Source: Brevundimonas nasdae (GTDB lineage Bacteria; Pseudomonadota; Alphaproteobacteria; Caulobacterales; Caulobacteraceae). From it: DNA of 64,000 bases. A program made the position numbers and the translations under genes. The notes beneath the pieces were generated by a model. The model was not told the DNA's origin and searched no databases. It saw only the letters and a list, made by a program, of their open reading frames with translations. The stretch is from contig NZ_JAEPWN010000013.1 of NCBI RefSeq assembly GCF_016654005.1, positions 1-64,000 of the forward strand, in the 5' to 3' direction. Shown here piece by piece: positions 1 to 8,339 of this stretch; the stretch's first letter is position 1, and the number at the start of each line of letters is the position of its first letter.

Positions 1-122
1 GCTCGTCCGTCAGCCAATACAGGTCACTCATGATCCAGACTCCTCAGGAGCCTGAATCAGATCGCGCGCCTCACATCAATGGGTCCTGAGCCTAGCTCTA
101 ACAGTCGCTATTTGCCACCCGA

Positions 123-695
123 ATGAATAAGCCCCCACATCCAAAGCAGGTTGAACTGGCCCGCATTCTCGAAGAGATGATTCTGCTCGACGAGACCATT
201 ACCTTCAACGCGGTGTCGCGTAAGGCCCAAAGTCACTTCCCCTTTGCGTCATCGCTTTCGAGGCCTTCAATGCTGAAGAATGCCGTTGAAGAAGCCCGGC
301 GTCGGCAGAATGCGGTGAGGGTTCACGCCTCAAAGCTAAGCAAGTCTGGACCACTTGTAACCGCGGCAAGATTGAGCGCCGCCGAGGCCCGTGTCCGGGA
401 CTTGGAGGATCAGAACAAGTTGCTCATTGCCGGGCTTCGGGCATCATTGCTCGCCATCGGTCGCCTCGGGGGAGCCGCCGCATGGCAGGAGCACTTCCCT
501 GTCTATAGCGAAGCCTTCAAGCAGCTACGCGAGTTGGGCGGAGTTCCGTCTGCCGAAGTTGCTCAACTTCCGTCGGCCATATCGTCAGATTGGGGCTGCA
601 ACAGAACCCAGGCTTCGACGCCCAAGCCGTCTGCCAAAGCGCCAATGCTGTCGATCGACAAATTGCGCTCCGATCGCTCGACAGAGCCCACATAG
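123..695 (+). CDS. Accessory protein, possibly transposition-associated (TnpC-like), chimeric C-terminus
   Basis: 190 residues; function not recognised with confidence. The N-terminal half has a helix-turn-helix-like stretch (about residues 25-60, containing TITFNAVSRKA), followed by a coiled-coil-like segment (about 80-105, containing AEARVRDLEDQNKLL). That layout resembles the small accessory proteins that follow tyrosine recombinases in Tn554-like elements. The ATG overlaps a TGA of an upstream open frame (ATGA), as in a coupled operon whose upstream member would lie mostly outside the window. Roughly the last 45 codons are antisense to the opposed XRE gene, so the original C-terminus may have been lost at a junction near 560. 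Family assignment is inference only. Confidence 0.45.
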   Translation: MNKPPHPKQVELARILEEMILLDETITFNAVSRKAQSHFPFASSLSRPSMLKNAVEEARRRQNAVRVHASKLSKSGPLVTAARLSAAEARVRDLEDQNKLLIAGLRASLLAIGRLGGAAAWQEHFPVYSEAFKQLRELGGVPSAEVAQLPSAISSDWGCNRTQASTPKPSAKAPMLSIDKLRSDRSTEPT

Positions 696-814
696 GTTCG
701 ATGGAGGTTCGACGCCGCGCCCAGGTCTTCCTGGCTTAGGTGCTTGGCGCGACGCAAGCGGCGCACGTTAGCCGCTACGATATTGCGAAGCCCCTCTCCT
801 CTCCCCTCTGACAT
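563..814 (-). CDS. XRE-family helix-turn-helix transcriptional regulator
   Basis: 83 residues, almost all one HTH_XRE (Cro/CI-type) domain. Residues about 12-70 carry the family pattern: VRRLRRAKHLSQEDLG for helices 1-2, then a recognition region ending in YVGSVERSERN, then LSIDSIGALADGLGV. The length is typical of single-domain regulators such as restriction-modification controllers or antitoxin-like repressors. It is convergent with the gene at 123-695 and overlaps it by 133 bp. It is divergent from the gene at 871, leaving a 56-bp gap that could hold a shared operator. No partner methylase or toxin is visible, so its target is unknown. Confidence 0.8.
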   Translation of the reverse strand: MSEGRGEGLRNIVAANVRRLRRAKHLSQEDLGAASNLHRTYVGSVERSERNLSIDSIGALADGLGVEAWVLLQPQSDDMADGS

Positions 815-870
815 GAGCGGGAACGTCGATGGATGATGACTTTACGTCGACAGACGTTAAGTAGCATTCC

Positions 871-1689
871 ATGGTCCTCACTGATGCTCCGGATTCTGAA
901 GCCGACACCTCCCCAGCCTGGACGGTTCTGGTGGCCAATTCGGCCTGTGGTGAATTGTCTGCAATGGCGCGTAATGAGGGTATCTCGCTGCCCCAGTACG
1001 TTGCGGACCTAGTCTCGATGCGCGCCGCAGTCGAGCTAGTCGCACCATCCCCAACATGGTTGGCCATCCCGATCGATGTGGCCGCCATACAATTCACGCC
1101 ATCGCCCGAGCTAGCTGAACGGATCGAGGCGCTCAGCCAAATCACTGGCCAGCATCATGACGTCATAGTTAGTAACCTCGCCAGCGGAGGTCCTCCCATG
1201 CCGCCGCCCCAACTACCACTAGGCTATTTGCGTACGGATCCAGGGCGCGGACGGATATTCGGTATGTATTTCGAGATTGCAGGATTCCAGTACTCGCTGA
1301 TGCGCCATTTGGGGGGCGATGCGTTTCGCAATAGCCAGGCGTTGGATGCTGCATTTCTGGCGTTGGCTTCGCAGGCCGCGAGCACGGGGAAATTCATGAA
1401 CGAGTCGATCTCCGAGGCCGCACGGCAGTTTGCTACCAAAGTCGTCATGATCGCCAATAGGCGGAGCGTTTCCCCTAGGGATGTAACGATGGCGGGTCGA
1501 AGCAAGGCAACGACCGGGCGCCGGGCCTCAACGGCATCCGAGACTGAAGGGGTTTCAAAAGCCGATCAGAACAGCGTTCCTAGACGCGCCAGTTCGCAAC
1601 CTGCACATCAACCACGCGGAGGTGATCCTTTTGCAGCTTTCAGCGAGTGGCATGAGGATATCGACACCGAAGCATATAAGAACCTGTAA
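871..1689 (+). CDS. Hypothetical protein with antitoxin-like C-terminal tail
   Basis: 272 residues; no family recognised. There is no signal peptide or membrane segment. The N-terminal 110 residues are mixed helix/strand. The central part (about 130-200) is helix-rich. Residues about 205-250 are low-complexity and Arg/Ser/Thr/Gln-rich, probably disordered. The extreme C-terminus (FSEWHEDIDTEAYKNL) resembles the acidic F-x-E-W...D-x-x-A-Y-x-x-L tails of several proteobacterial type II antitoxins, which is a similarity of pattern only. The stop overlaps the ATG of the following HTH gene (TAATG), so the two are probably translationally coupled and act together. Confidence 0.6.
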   Translation: MVLTDAPDSEADTSPAWTVLVANSACGELSAMARNEGISLPQYVADLVSMRAAVELVAPSPTWLAIPIDVAAIQFTPSPELAERIEALSQITGQHHDVIVSNLASGGPPMPPPQLPLGYLRTDPGRGRIFGMYFEIAGFQYSLMRHLGGDAFRNSQALDAAFLALASQAASTGKFMNESISEAARQFATKVVMIANRRSVSPRDVTMAGRSKATTGRRASTASETEGVSKADQNSVPRRASSQPAHQPRGGDPFAAFSEWHEDIDTEAYKNL

Positions 1690-1964
1690 TGACGCCGGTT
1701 CACGACGTTCAGCTTCACATGGCCGCGCGAATGAACGCAGCCCTTGCCTCAGAAGGTCCAAGCGCCGCACTGCTGTGTTTTATCGAGGACTTAGAGGAGT
1801 TTGGGTTGCTGGGGGATGTAGCGAAAGCAGCAGGGTTGACGTCACAGAGAGTTATAGGACTCCTCTCCGGCAAGCGAAGTCCACCATTCGCTACAGTCGT
1901 TACTCTATGGAAAGCGGCTGGGCTTCGGATCACGTTCAAAGCTGCACCAACAAGAGAAGGTTGA
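1689..1964 (+). CDS. HigA-like / HI1420-type addiction-module antidote regulator
   Basis: 91 residues with a compact C-terminal HTH (about 38-88) of the form LLGDVAKAAGLTSQRVIGLL, then SGKRSPPFATVVTLWKAAGL. This is the arrangement of putative addiction-module antidote proteins (HigA/HI1420 type): a helix-turn-helix followed by a conserved P-x-F-x-T-V helix. It overlaps the upstream 272-residue gene by 1 nt. No RelE/HigB-like toxin is visible next to it, so either the 272-residue protein is the partner or this is an orphan. The family assignment is fairly good; an addiction role is inference. Confidence 0.65.
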   Translation: MTPVHDVQLHMAARMNAALASEGPSAALLCFIEDLEEFGLLGDVAKAAGLTSQRVIGLLSGKRSPPFATVVTLWKAAGLRITFKAAPTREG

Positions 1965-2252
1965 TACTTCCGTAAATAAGGTAGCGGACGCACTCGCCTG
2001 TCAGGGATTGGCGTCCTAGCATCGTTAATAACCGCTGCCAGAAATGATCTGCGGATGATCCGACCAGGGCTTAAGGCACAGCCAAGCCGTCTGGATTTGG
2101 ATGTCAGCGCGGTTGAAGACTGGAACGGGCTGTGCTGGGGCCTTACCCAGCCTGAGGTTGTTCATGCGTAGGTATCGAACAAGATAAGTCGGCTCCAAAG
2201 CGAACCTTATAACAGATTGCCATGGTTGCCTGACACCGTTAGCTACGCCCTG
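1965..2252. other. Intergenic stretch between accessory genes and metal operon
   Basis: About 290 bp, AT-richer than the metal operon that follows. I see no gene, tRNA or clear terminator. It presumably holds the promoter for the metal-resistance operon and any metal-responsive operator, but I cannot point to a defined box. Confidence 0.4.
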
Positions 2253-2594
2253 ATGTCTCGGTCGATAATCAGATTGGCGAGAATTTTTGCGGCGCTGACC
2301 TTGGTCATCGCCGTCTTCGCCGTGATTCCGGCGACCGATGCCGCAGCCTGCGCCCCCGAGATCCCCGCTCTCGAGCAGGTGCTCGATGCTCATCCCGGCG
2401 ATACGCATGACGGCCAGGGCGCCGAACCTGGGGCCTGCGCACACGGCCATTGCCACCATACGGCCAGCGAGCGTCACGCCATCCCCGAAGTCGACGTGAC
2501 GGCGCCGCATGCGCCTGCCCCGCGCTTGATCCCCGGCGACGACACGACCGTGTCCTTCGCCCCCAACGGCCTCAAGCGCCCTCCCAGAGCCTGA
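2253..2594 (+). CDS. Small exported His/Cys-rich protein heading the metal-efflux operon
   Basis: 113 residues from the ATG at 2253; an upstream in-frame start at 2217 would add a non-signal extension. Residues about 1-32 form a signal peptide (LARIFAALTLVIAVFAVIPA, cleavage near DAA-AC). The mature part carries ACAHGHCHH and further His residues in an Asp/Pro-rich chain. This suggests a periplasmic metal-binding or metal-buffering peptide. Small His-rich exported proteins of this kind often precede czc-type operons. It lies 56 bp before the outer-membrane factor gene. No enzymatic motif is present. The role is inferred from composition and position. Confidence 0.65.
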   Translation: MSRSIIRLARIFAALTLVIAVFAVIPATDAAACAPEIPALEQVLDAHPGDTHDGQGAEPGACAHGHCHHTASERHAIPEVDVTAPHAPAPRLIPGDDTTVSFAPNGLKRPPRA

Positions 2595-2650
2595 TCAGAA
2601 GCCTGCGCCTTCGCGCGCCCTCCTTCTGAATCAATTCTGGAAGTCCAAAC

Positions 2651-3904
2651 ATGTCTCCGACAATTCGTCGTCGGCCGCGCCTCGCGGCCGGCTGCGCGCT
2701 GGTCGTGCTCGCCGCCCTTGCGGCCGGGCCGGCCTGGGCCGAGCCTGCGCCCGCCTATGCCGAACTCCTGGCCCGCCTGGACCAGACGCCGGCCGCATCC
2801 GAAGCGGTCGCCCTGGTCGACGCCGCCGAGGCCCGTGTTCGACAGGCCCGCGTTCGGCCCAATCCCAATCTTTCCCTCACCGCCGAGAATGTCGGCGGCT
2901 CGGGTCCCTACTCTGGTTTCGGCGCGGCTGATCTCAGCCTCTCCTTCAGCCAGGATCTCGAACTGTGGGGGCGCAGGCCGGCGCGAGTGAACGTCGCCCG
3001 GGCCGAAGCAGGATCAGCGGCTCTTCGTCGCGACCTGACCCTCATTGACGCTGGCGGCCGACTGGCCCTGACCTACGCCGAGGCCGAAGCCGCCCAGCGC
3101 CGGACCCAACTGGCCGAGGAAGGTCTTTCCCTGGCACTGGCGGACGCGCGCGCCGCCCTGGCCCTTGTCGAGGAAGGACGCGAGCCTCTCCTGCGCGGGG
3201 TCCAGGCCGAGAGCGAAGCCGCCGCCGCCCGGGCCCGCCTGGACGAAGCCCAGGCCGAACGCCAGGCCGCCCTAGCCCGACTGACTGCTGTCGCCATGCT
3301 GCCCGCTCCGGCCACCTCGATCGAGGCCAGCCTGCTCGACGCCGCAGTCAGCGTCCAACCGACTCCGGTCGACAGCGCCCCGACGGTCCGTGTCGCGGAG
3401 TCCGAGGCCACGGCCGCCGAGCGCCGCATCGAGGTCGAGCGCATCAACGGCCGACCAGACGTCACCGCCAGCGTCGGCGTGACCCGGTACGGCTTGGAGG
3501 ACGAGACCGCCTTGACTGTCGGCCTCAGCCTACCCCTGCCCCTGTTTAATAGGAACCGCGGCAATATTGATGCGGCCCGAGCCGAGTTCCGCGCCGCCGA
3601 GGCCCGCGTCCTCCAGGCGCGGCAGGACGCCAATGCAGACCGGTCGGCCGCGACGGCCCGCCTCGCCTCCTCAGGCAGCCGTGTCTCGGCGGCCGACGCA
3701 GGGGTGAAGGCGGCCGAAGAAGCCTACCGCCTGTCGCGGCTCGGCGCAGACGCCGGACGCATCTCCCAGCTCGAACTGCGCGTCAGCCGCACCGCCCTGA
3801 TCAACGCACGCTCCGCCGCCGTCGACGCTCGCCTCTCGCGCGTCCGCGCCGAAATCGATCTGGCGCGCCTGGAAGGCCGCGCCCCGTTCCAAGGAAACTC
3901 CTGA
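2651..3904 (+). CDS. czcC: TolC/CzcC-family outer-membrane efflux factor
   Basis: 417 residues, a usual length for CzcC-like proteins. It has a Sec signal (about 1-30, ending GPAWA) and then two long Ala/Glu/Arg-rich coiled-coil repeats (about 35-215 and 235-410) typical of the TolC alpha-helical barrel. N-P-N-L and GFGAADLSLSFSQDLELWG near residues 75-110 match the first beta-hairpin of the family. It forms the outer-membrane channel of a tripartite heavy-metal RND pump. Its stop overlaps the ATG of the adaptor gene, so it is co-translated with the rest of the pump. Substrate identity comes from the RND subunit, not from this protein. Confidence 0.9.
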   Translation: MSPTIRRRPRLAAGCALVVLAALAAGPAWAEPAPAYAELLARLDQTPAASEAVALVDAAEARVRQARVRPNPNLSLTAENVGGSGPYSGFGAADLSLSFSQDLELWGRRPARVNVARAEAGSAALRRDLTLIDAGGRLALTYAEAEAAQRRTQLAEEGLSLALADARAALALVEEGREPLLRGVQAESEAAAARARLDEAQAERQAALARLTAVAMLPAPATSIEASLLDAAVSVQPTPVDSAPTVRVAESEATAAERRIEVERINGRPDVTASVGVTRYGLEDETALTVGLSLPLPLFNRNRGNIDAARAEFRAAEARVLQARQDANADRSAATARLASSGSRVSAADAGVKAAEEAYRLSRLGADAGRISQLELRVSRTALINARSAAVDARLSRVRAEIDLARLEGRAPFQGNS

Positions 3905-5106
3905 TGCGCCTCAAGACATCCAACAAGACCCTGTTGATCGGCGGCGTCGCCGCCCTGGTCCTTCTGGGCGGCGGGGGGCTCTATATGACCCTGCAGAAGC
4001 CGACGGCGACGCAGGCGGAAAAAGCCGCTCCGCCGAAGGCCGCGGACCAGGCCGAGGGCGAAGCGGGCCACGCCGACGAAGGCGAGACCCCGGAAGGCGT
4101 GGTCGAGCTCAGCGCCGAACAGCTCAAGGCGGCCGGCATCTCCGTCGTGGCGGTGTCCCGCGGCGGCGGCGGCGAGACGCGCCTGTCCGGCCGGGTCGAG
4201 GCCATGACGGACGCGCGCGCCGCCGTCGGCGCCATGGTCGGCGGCACGGTCGAGCGCGTGCTGGTGGCGCCGGGCCAGGCGGTTCGCGCCGGCCAGCCCC
4301 TGGTCAGCCTCGTCAGCGGCGAAGGCGCCGCCCTGCGCGCCGATATCGACGCCGCCTCGGCGGCGGCGACGGCGGCCCGCCAGGCCTTCCAGCGCAACCG
4401 CAACCTGGCCGACCAGGGCGTTGTCGCCCGTCAGGAGGTCGAGGCCTCCCAGGCCCAGGCCGCCAGCGCTGAGGCCATGGCCCGCGCCGCGCGGGCGCGG
4501 GCGACGGCCGCCGGCTCGCCCAACGCCTCGGGCCGGATGAGCGTGGTCAGCCCCATCTCGGGCGTTGTCACCAACGTCCAGGTGGGCCCGGGCGGCTTCG
4601 TGGCCCAGGGCGGCGTGGTCGCCGAGGTGACCAATCCGGCCCGCGTCGAACTCGTCTTCAACGCCCCGCCGCAACTGGCGGCCCAGGTCCGTGTCGGCTC
4701 ACACATGCGCGTCACCGGCCCACAGGGCGAGTTCGACGCCCTGGTGGTCGGGGTCGCGGCCGACGCCGGCTTGCAGGATAGCGGCGCGACCGTGATCCGC
4801 GCCCGTCCGGACGGCGGCGGCCTGCCGCCGGCGGGTTCGCCCGTCACCGGCGCCGTGGTCACCGGAAATCCTGCCGGCGACGCCCTGACCGTGCCGTCCG
4901 AAGCGGTGCAGACAGTCGACGGCGCCACCGTGGTCTTCGTCCAGAATGATCACGGCTTCCGCGCACAGCCCGTCCTCGCGGGCCGTCAGGCCGGGGGCTC
5001 CACCGAGATCCTGCGCGGCCTGACCGGAGCCGAACGCGTCGCCTCGACCAACGCCTTCCTGCTCAAGGCCGAACTGGCCAAGGGCGAAGCCGAGCACGGC
5101 CACTAG
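3904..5106 (+). CDS. czcB: CzcB-type RND periplasmic adaptor (membrane fusion protein)
   Basis: 400 residues. There is an N-terminal membrane anchor (about 10-28, LLIGGVAALVLLGGGGLYMTL), an acidic/His-containing linker, then a split lipoyl domain with a helical hairpin (about 85-215), a beta-barrel and a membrane-proximal domain. AMVGGTVERVLVAPGQAVRAG is the biotinyl-lipoyl-like half-motif, and VVSPISGVVTNVQVGPG completes it. The C-terminus ends in GEAEHGH and may bind metal. It links the inner-membrane pump to the outer-membrane channel. It overlaps the channel gene and sits 11 bp before the pump gene, with an AGGGGGAG ribosome-binding site between them. Confidence 0.9.
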   Translation: MRLKTSNKTLLIGGVAALVLLGGGGLYMTLQKPTATQAEKAAPPKAADQAEGEAGHADEGETPEGVVELSAEQLKAAGISVVAVSRGGGGETRLSGRVEAMTDARAAVGAMVGGTVERVLVAPGQAVRAGQPLVSLVSGEGAALRADIDAASAAATAARQAFQRNRNLADQGVVARQEVEASQAQAASAEAMARAARARATAAGSPNASGRMSVVSPISGVVTNVQVGPGGFVAQGGVVAEVTNPARVELVFNAPPQLAAQVRVGSHMRVTGPQGEFDALVVGVAADAGLQDSGATVIRARPDGGGLPPAGSPVTGAVVTGNPAGDALTVPSEAVQTVDGATVVFVQNDHGFRAQPVLAGRQAGGSTEILRGLTGAERVASTNAFLLKAELAKGEAEHGH

Positions 5107-5117
5107 GGGGAGCGACA

Positions 5118-8100
5118 ATGTTCAAAGCCATTATCGAGGCGTCCGTCCGCTTCCGCTGGTTCATCGTCCTCGCCACGACGCTGGTCGCGGCCTGGGGCCT
5201 GTTCCAGCTCACCAAGCTGCCGATCGACGCCGTGCCCGACATCACCAACCGCCAGGTGCAGATCAACACCGTGGCCCCGGCCCTGGCCCCTGAACAGATG
5301 GAGCGCCAGGTCACCTATCCGCTGGAAACGGCCATGGCCGGCATTCCCGGCCTGCAATCAACCCGCTCCCTGACCCGCAACGGTTTCAGCCAGGTGACGG
5401 TCATCTTCACCGACCAGACCGACATCTATTTCGCCCGTCAGCAGGTGGCCGAACGGATGGCCCAAGCCCGCGAAAACCTGCCCGAGGGCGTCGAGCCCGG
5501 TCTGGCCCCGATCACTACGGGTCTGGGCGAGGTCCTGATGTGGACGGTCGACTTCAAGCCTTTCGACGCCAAAAAGGCGCGGGTCGGCCAGCCCGGCTGG
5601 CAGCCCGACGGGGCCTATCTGACGCCCGACGGCGAGCGGCTGGCGACCCCCCAGGCGAGGGCGACCTATCTTCGCACCGTGCAGGACTGGATCATCGCGC
5701 CGCGCATGCGCACGGCCAAGGGCCTGGCGGGCGTGGACGTCAACGGCGGGTATGTGAAGGAATACGCTGTCCGTCCTGACCCCGCGCGCCTGGCCGGCTA
5801 CGGCCTGGGCCTCAACGACCTGATCCAGGCCCTGGACCGTGCCAACAACCAGGCGGGGGCCGGCTATGTGCAACGGGCGGGCGAAGCCTTGACCGTCCGC
5901 ACCGACGCCCTGGCCCAGACCATCGAAGATCTGGCCCAGGCCCCCGTGGTCAACCGCAACGGCCTGGTCGTCCGCGTCGCCGACGTGGCCGTGGTCGAGA
6001 TCGGCCAGGCGCCGCGTCTGGGCGGGGCCAGCCGCGACGGCCATGAGGCGGTCATCGGCACGGCCCTGATGCTGGCGGGCGAAAACAGCCGCACCGTGGC
6101 CCAGTCGGCTGCGGACCGGCTCCAGGAGGTGGGCGCCAGCCTGCCGCCCGACATCGTGGCCGAACCCGTGCTGAACCGCAGCGCCCTGGTCAACTCCACC
6201 ATCAAGACGGTGGCCAAGAACCTGACCGAAGGGGCGCTGCTGGTCATCGTCGTGCTGTTCCTGCTGCTGGGGAACATCCGCGCCGCGACGATCACGGCCC
6301 TGATGATCCCGATCAGCTTCCTGTTCGCGGTCATCGGCATGAACCGTTTTGGCATCAGCGGAAACCTGATGAGCCTCGGCGCCCTCGATTTCGGCCTGCT
6401 GGTCGACGGCGCCGTGGTGGTGGTCGAGAACACCCTGCTCATGCTCAGCCAGCGCCGAGCGGATGTGGGCCGCGCCCTGACCCGCCACGAACGTCTGGGC
6501 GTCGCCGCCAGCGCCGCGCGCCAGATGGTCAAGCCCGCCGCCTTCGGCCAGCTGATCATCCTGCTGGTCTTCACCCCCCTGCTGATGCTGGAAGGGGTCG
6601 AGGGCAAGACCTTCATCCCCATGGGCGCCACGGTCATGCTGGCCCTGGTCGGCGCCTTCATCTTCTCCTTCACCTTCGTCCCGGCCATGACGGCCCTGCT
6701 CGTGCGCGAACCCAAGACCGTCCATGTCGATGACAAGGGAGAAGCCCTGGAGCATGAAACCTTCCTGCTGCGCCACGCGCGCCGCTGGATCGAACCGGCC
6801 ATCCGTGCGGCCGTCGATCGCCCCAAGGTGGTCCTCGCCGCCGCAGTCGGCGCCCTCGTGATCGGCGGCGTCGCCTTCACCACGCTCGGCCGGGAGTTCA
6901 TCCCGACCCTGGACGAAGGCGACATCGCCATGCAGGCCCTGCGCGTGCCCTCGGCCTCGCTGGAGCAATCCCTAGCCATGCAGATGGCGCTGGAGCGTGT
7001 CATCAAGGCCCAACCCGAGGTCAAGACCATGTTCTCCCGAACGGGGACCGCGGAGGCGGCGGTCGACCCCATGCCGGCGAACATCTCCGACGCCGTCATC
7101 GTGCTGAAGAACCGCAAGGAATGGCCTGATCCGAAACTGCCGAAGGAGGAGTTGATCGCCCGCATCGAAAAGGCCGCCTCGACCCAGCTGGGCAACAGCT
7201 TCGAGTTCAGCCAGCCGATCGAGCTGCGCTTCAACGAGCTGATCTCGGGGGTCCGCACCGATCTGGCCGTCATGGTCTATGGCGACGACTTCGCCCAGCT
7301 CCAGGCGACGGCCGACCAAGTGGCCAACGCGCTGCGCGCCACACCGGGCGCGGCGGACGTTCGCGTGGAGCAGGCGTCAGGTCTGCCGACCCTGACGGTC
7401 AGCGTCGACCGCTTCGCGGCGGCCAACTACGGCCTGGCGGCTGCGGACGTGTCGGAAGCGGTCTCGGCCGCTGTCGGCGGCGCCGAGGCGGGGCAGATCT
7501 TCGAGGGCGACCGCCGTTTCGACGTCGTGGTCCGTCTGGACGACGCCCAGCGGAACGATCCCGCCGCCCTCGCCGCCCTGCCGGTCACGACCTCGACCGG
7601 CCTGACGGTGCCCCTGTCCTCGGTCGCCCGCATCCAGGTGGCCGAGGGTCAGAACCAGATCAGTCGCAACGACGGCAGCCGCCGCATGGTGGTCCAGGCC
7701 AATGTGCGCGGCCGCGATCTGGGCGGCTTCGTCGGGGACGCCCAAGACAGGGTCGGCGCCCAGGTCAAGCTTCCGACCGGCTATTCGCTCAAATGGGGCG
7801 GGCAGTTCGAGAACCTGAAGCGGGCCGAACAGCGGCTGGGCCTAGTCATCCCTGTGGTCTTCGTCCTGATCGGCATCCTGCTGTTTATGGCCCTGGGATC
7901 CTTCGCGGAGGCAGGGCTGGTGTTCGCCTGCGTGCCTCTGGCGCTGGTCGGCGGGGCGCTCGCCCTCCTGCTCAGGGGCATGCCCTTCTCGGTCTCGGCG
8001 GCGGTCGGCTTTATCGCCGTGTCGGGCGTCGCGACCCTGAACGGTCTGGTGCTGATGCAGGCCATTCGAGAGCGGCTTCAGACGGGACAGAACCCGCACG

Positions 8101-8339
8101 ACGCCGCCCTCTTCGGCGCCTTCAGCCGCCTGCGCGCGGTCCTGACCACAGCCCTGGTGGCCATCGTCGGCTTCATTCCCATGGCGATCGCTTCGGGAGC
8201 CGGCGCTGACGTCCAGAAACCCTTGGCCACCGTGGTCATCGGCGGCCTTCTGACGGCCACGGCCCTGACGCTGCTGGTCCTGCCGACCTTCGCCGCCAAG
8301 GCGGTCCGTCATCGCAAGGCAGAAGGGATCGAGGACTGA
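5118..8339 (+). CDS. czcA: CzcA-family heavy-metal RND efflux pump, inner-membrane subunit
   Basis: 1073 residues, standard for HME-RND pumps with 12 transmembrane helices and two large periplasmic loops. The N-terminus has the LPIDAVPDITNRQVQINT motif of the CzcA/CusA group. Transmembrane helix 4 carries DFGLLVDGAVVVVEN, with the proton-relay acids at about D424, D430 and E437. This D-D-E signature is that of pumps for Zn, Co, Cd or Ni rather than the Cu/Ag CusA type. It uses proton motive force to move divalent cations from periplasm or cytoplasm to the outside. The stop overlaps the downstream cation diffusion facilitator gene (TGATG). The exact metal cannot be read from sequence. Confidence 0.93.
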   Translation: MFKAIIEASVRFRWFIVLATTLVAAWGLFQLTKLPIDAVPDITNRQVQINTVAPALAPEQMERQVTYPLETAMAGIPGLQSTRSLTRNGFSQVTVIFTDQTDIYFARQQVAERMAQARENLPEGVEPGLAPITTGLGEVLMWTVDFKPFDAKKARVGQPGWQPDGAYLTPDGERLATPQARATYLRTVQDWIIAPRMRTAKGLAGVDVNGGYVKEYAVRPDPARLAGYGLGLNDLIQALDRANNQAGAGYVQRAGEALTVRTDALAQTIEDLAQAPVVNRNGLVVRVADVAVVEIGQAPRLGGASRDGHEAVIGTALMLAGENSRTVAQSAADRLQEVGASLPPDIVAEPVLNRSALVNSTIKTVAKNLTEGALLVIVVLFLLLGNIRAATITALMIPISFLFAVIGMNRFGISGNLMSLGALDFGLLVDGAVVVVENTLLMLSQRRADVGRALTRHERLGVAASAARQMVKPAAFGQLIILLVFTPLLMLEGVEGKTFIPMGATVMLALVGAFIFSFTFVPAMTALLVREPKTVHVDDKGEALEHETFLLRHARRWIEPAIRAAVDRPKVVLAAAVGALVIGGVAFTTLGREFIPTLDEGDIAMQALRVPSASLEQSLAMQMALERVIKAQPEVKTMFSRTGTAEAAVDPMPANISDAVIVLKNRKEWPDPKLPKEELIARIEKAASTQLGNSFEFSQPIELRFNELISGVRTDLAVMVYGDDFAQLQATADQVANALRATPGAADVRVEQASGLPTLTVSVDRFAAANYGLAAADVSEAVSAAVGGAEAGQIFEGDRRFDVVVRLDDAQRNDPAALAALPVTTSTGLTVPLSSVARIQVAEGQNQISRNDGSRRMVVQANVRGRDLGGFVGDAQDRVGAQVKLPTGYSLKWGGQFENLKRAEQRLGLVIPVVFVLIGILLFMALGSFAEAGLVFACVPLALVGGALALLLRGMPFSVSAAVGFIAVSGVATLNGLVLMQAIRERLQTGQNPHDAALFGAFSRLRAVLTTALVAIVGFIPMAIASGAGADVQKPLATVVIGGLLTATALTLLVLPTFAAKAVRHRKAEGIED

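Noticed and set aside
1..122. 3' end of a recombinase gene
   Set aside because: Short open frames are present and one ends in ATGA overlap with the next gene, but the stretch is too short to identify and the frames contain stops.
5358..6968. 536-residue minus-strand open frame antisense to the RND pump
   Set aside because: His/Gln/Arg/Asp-rich composition with no domain; a GC-bias shadow of czcA. Same for the long minus frame at 9742-11412 and the one at 58980-60671 opposite cydD.
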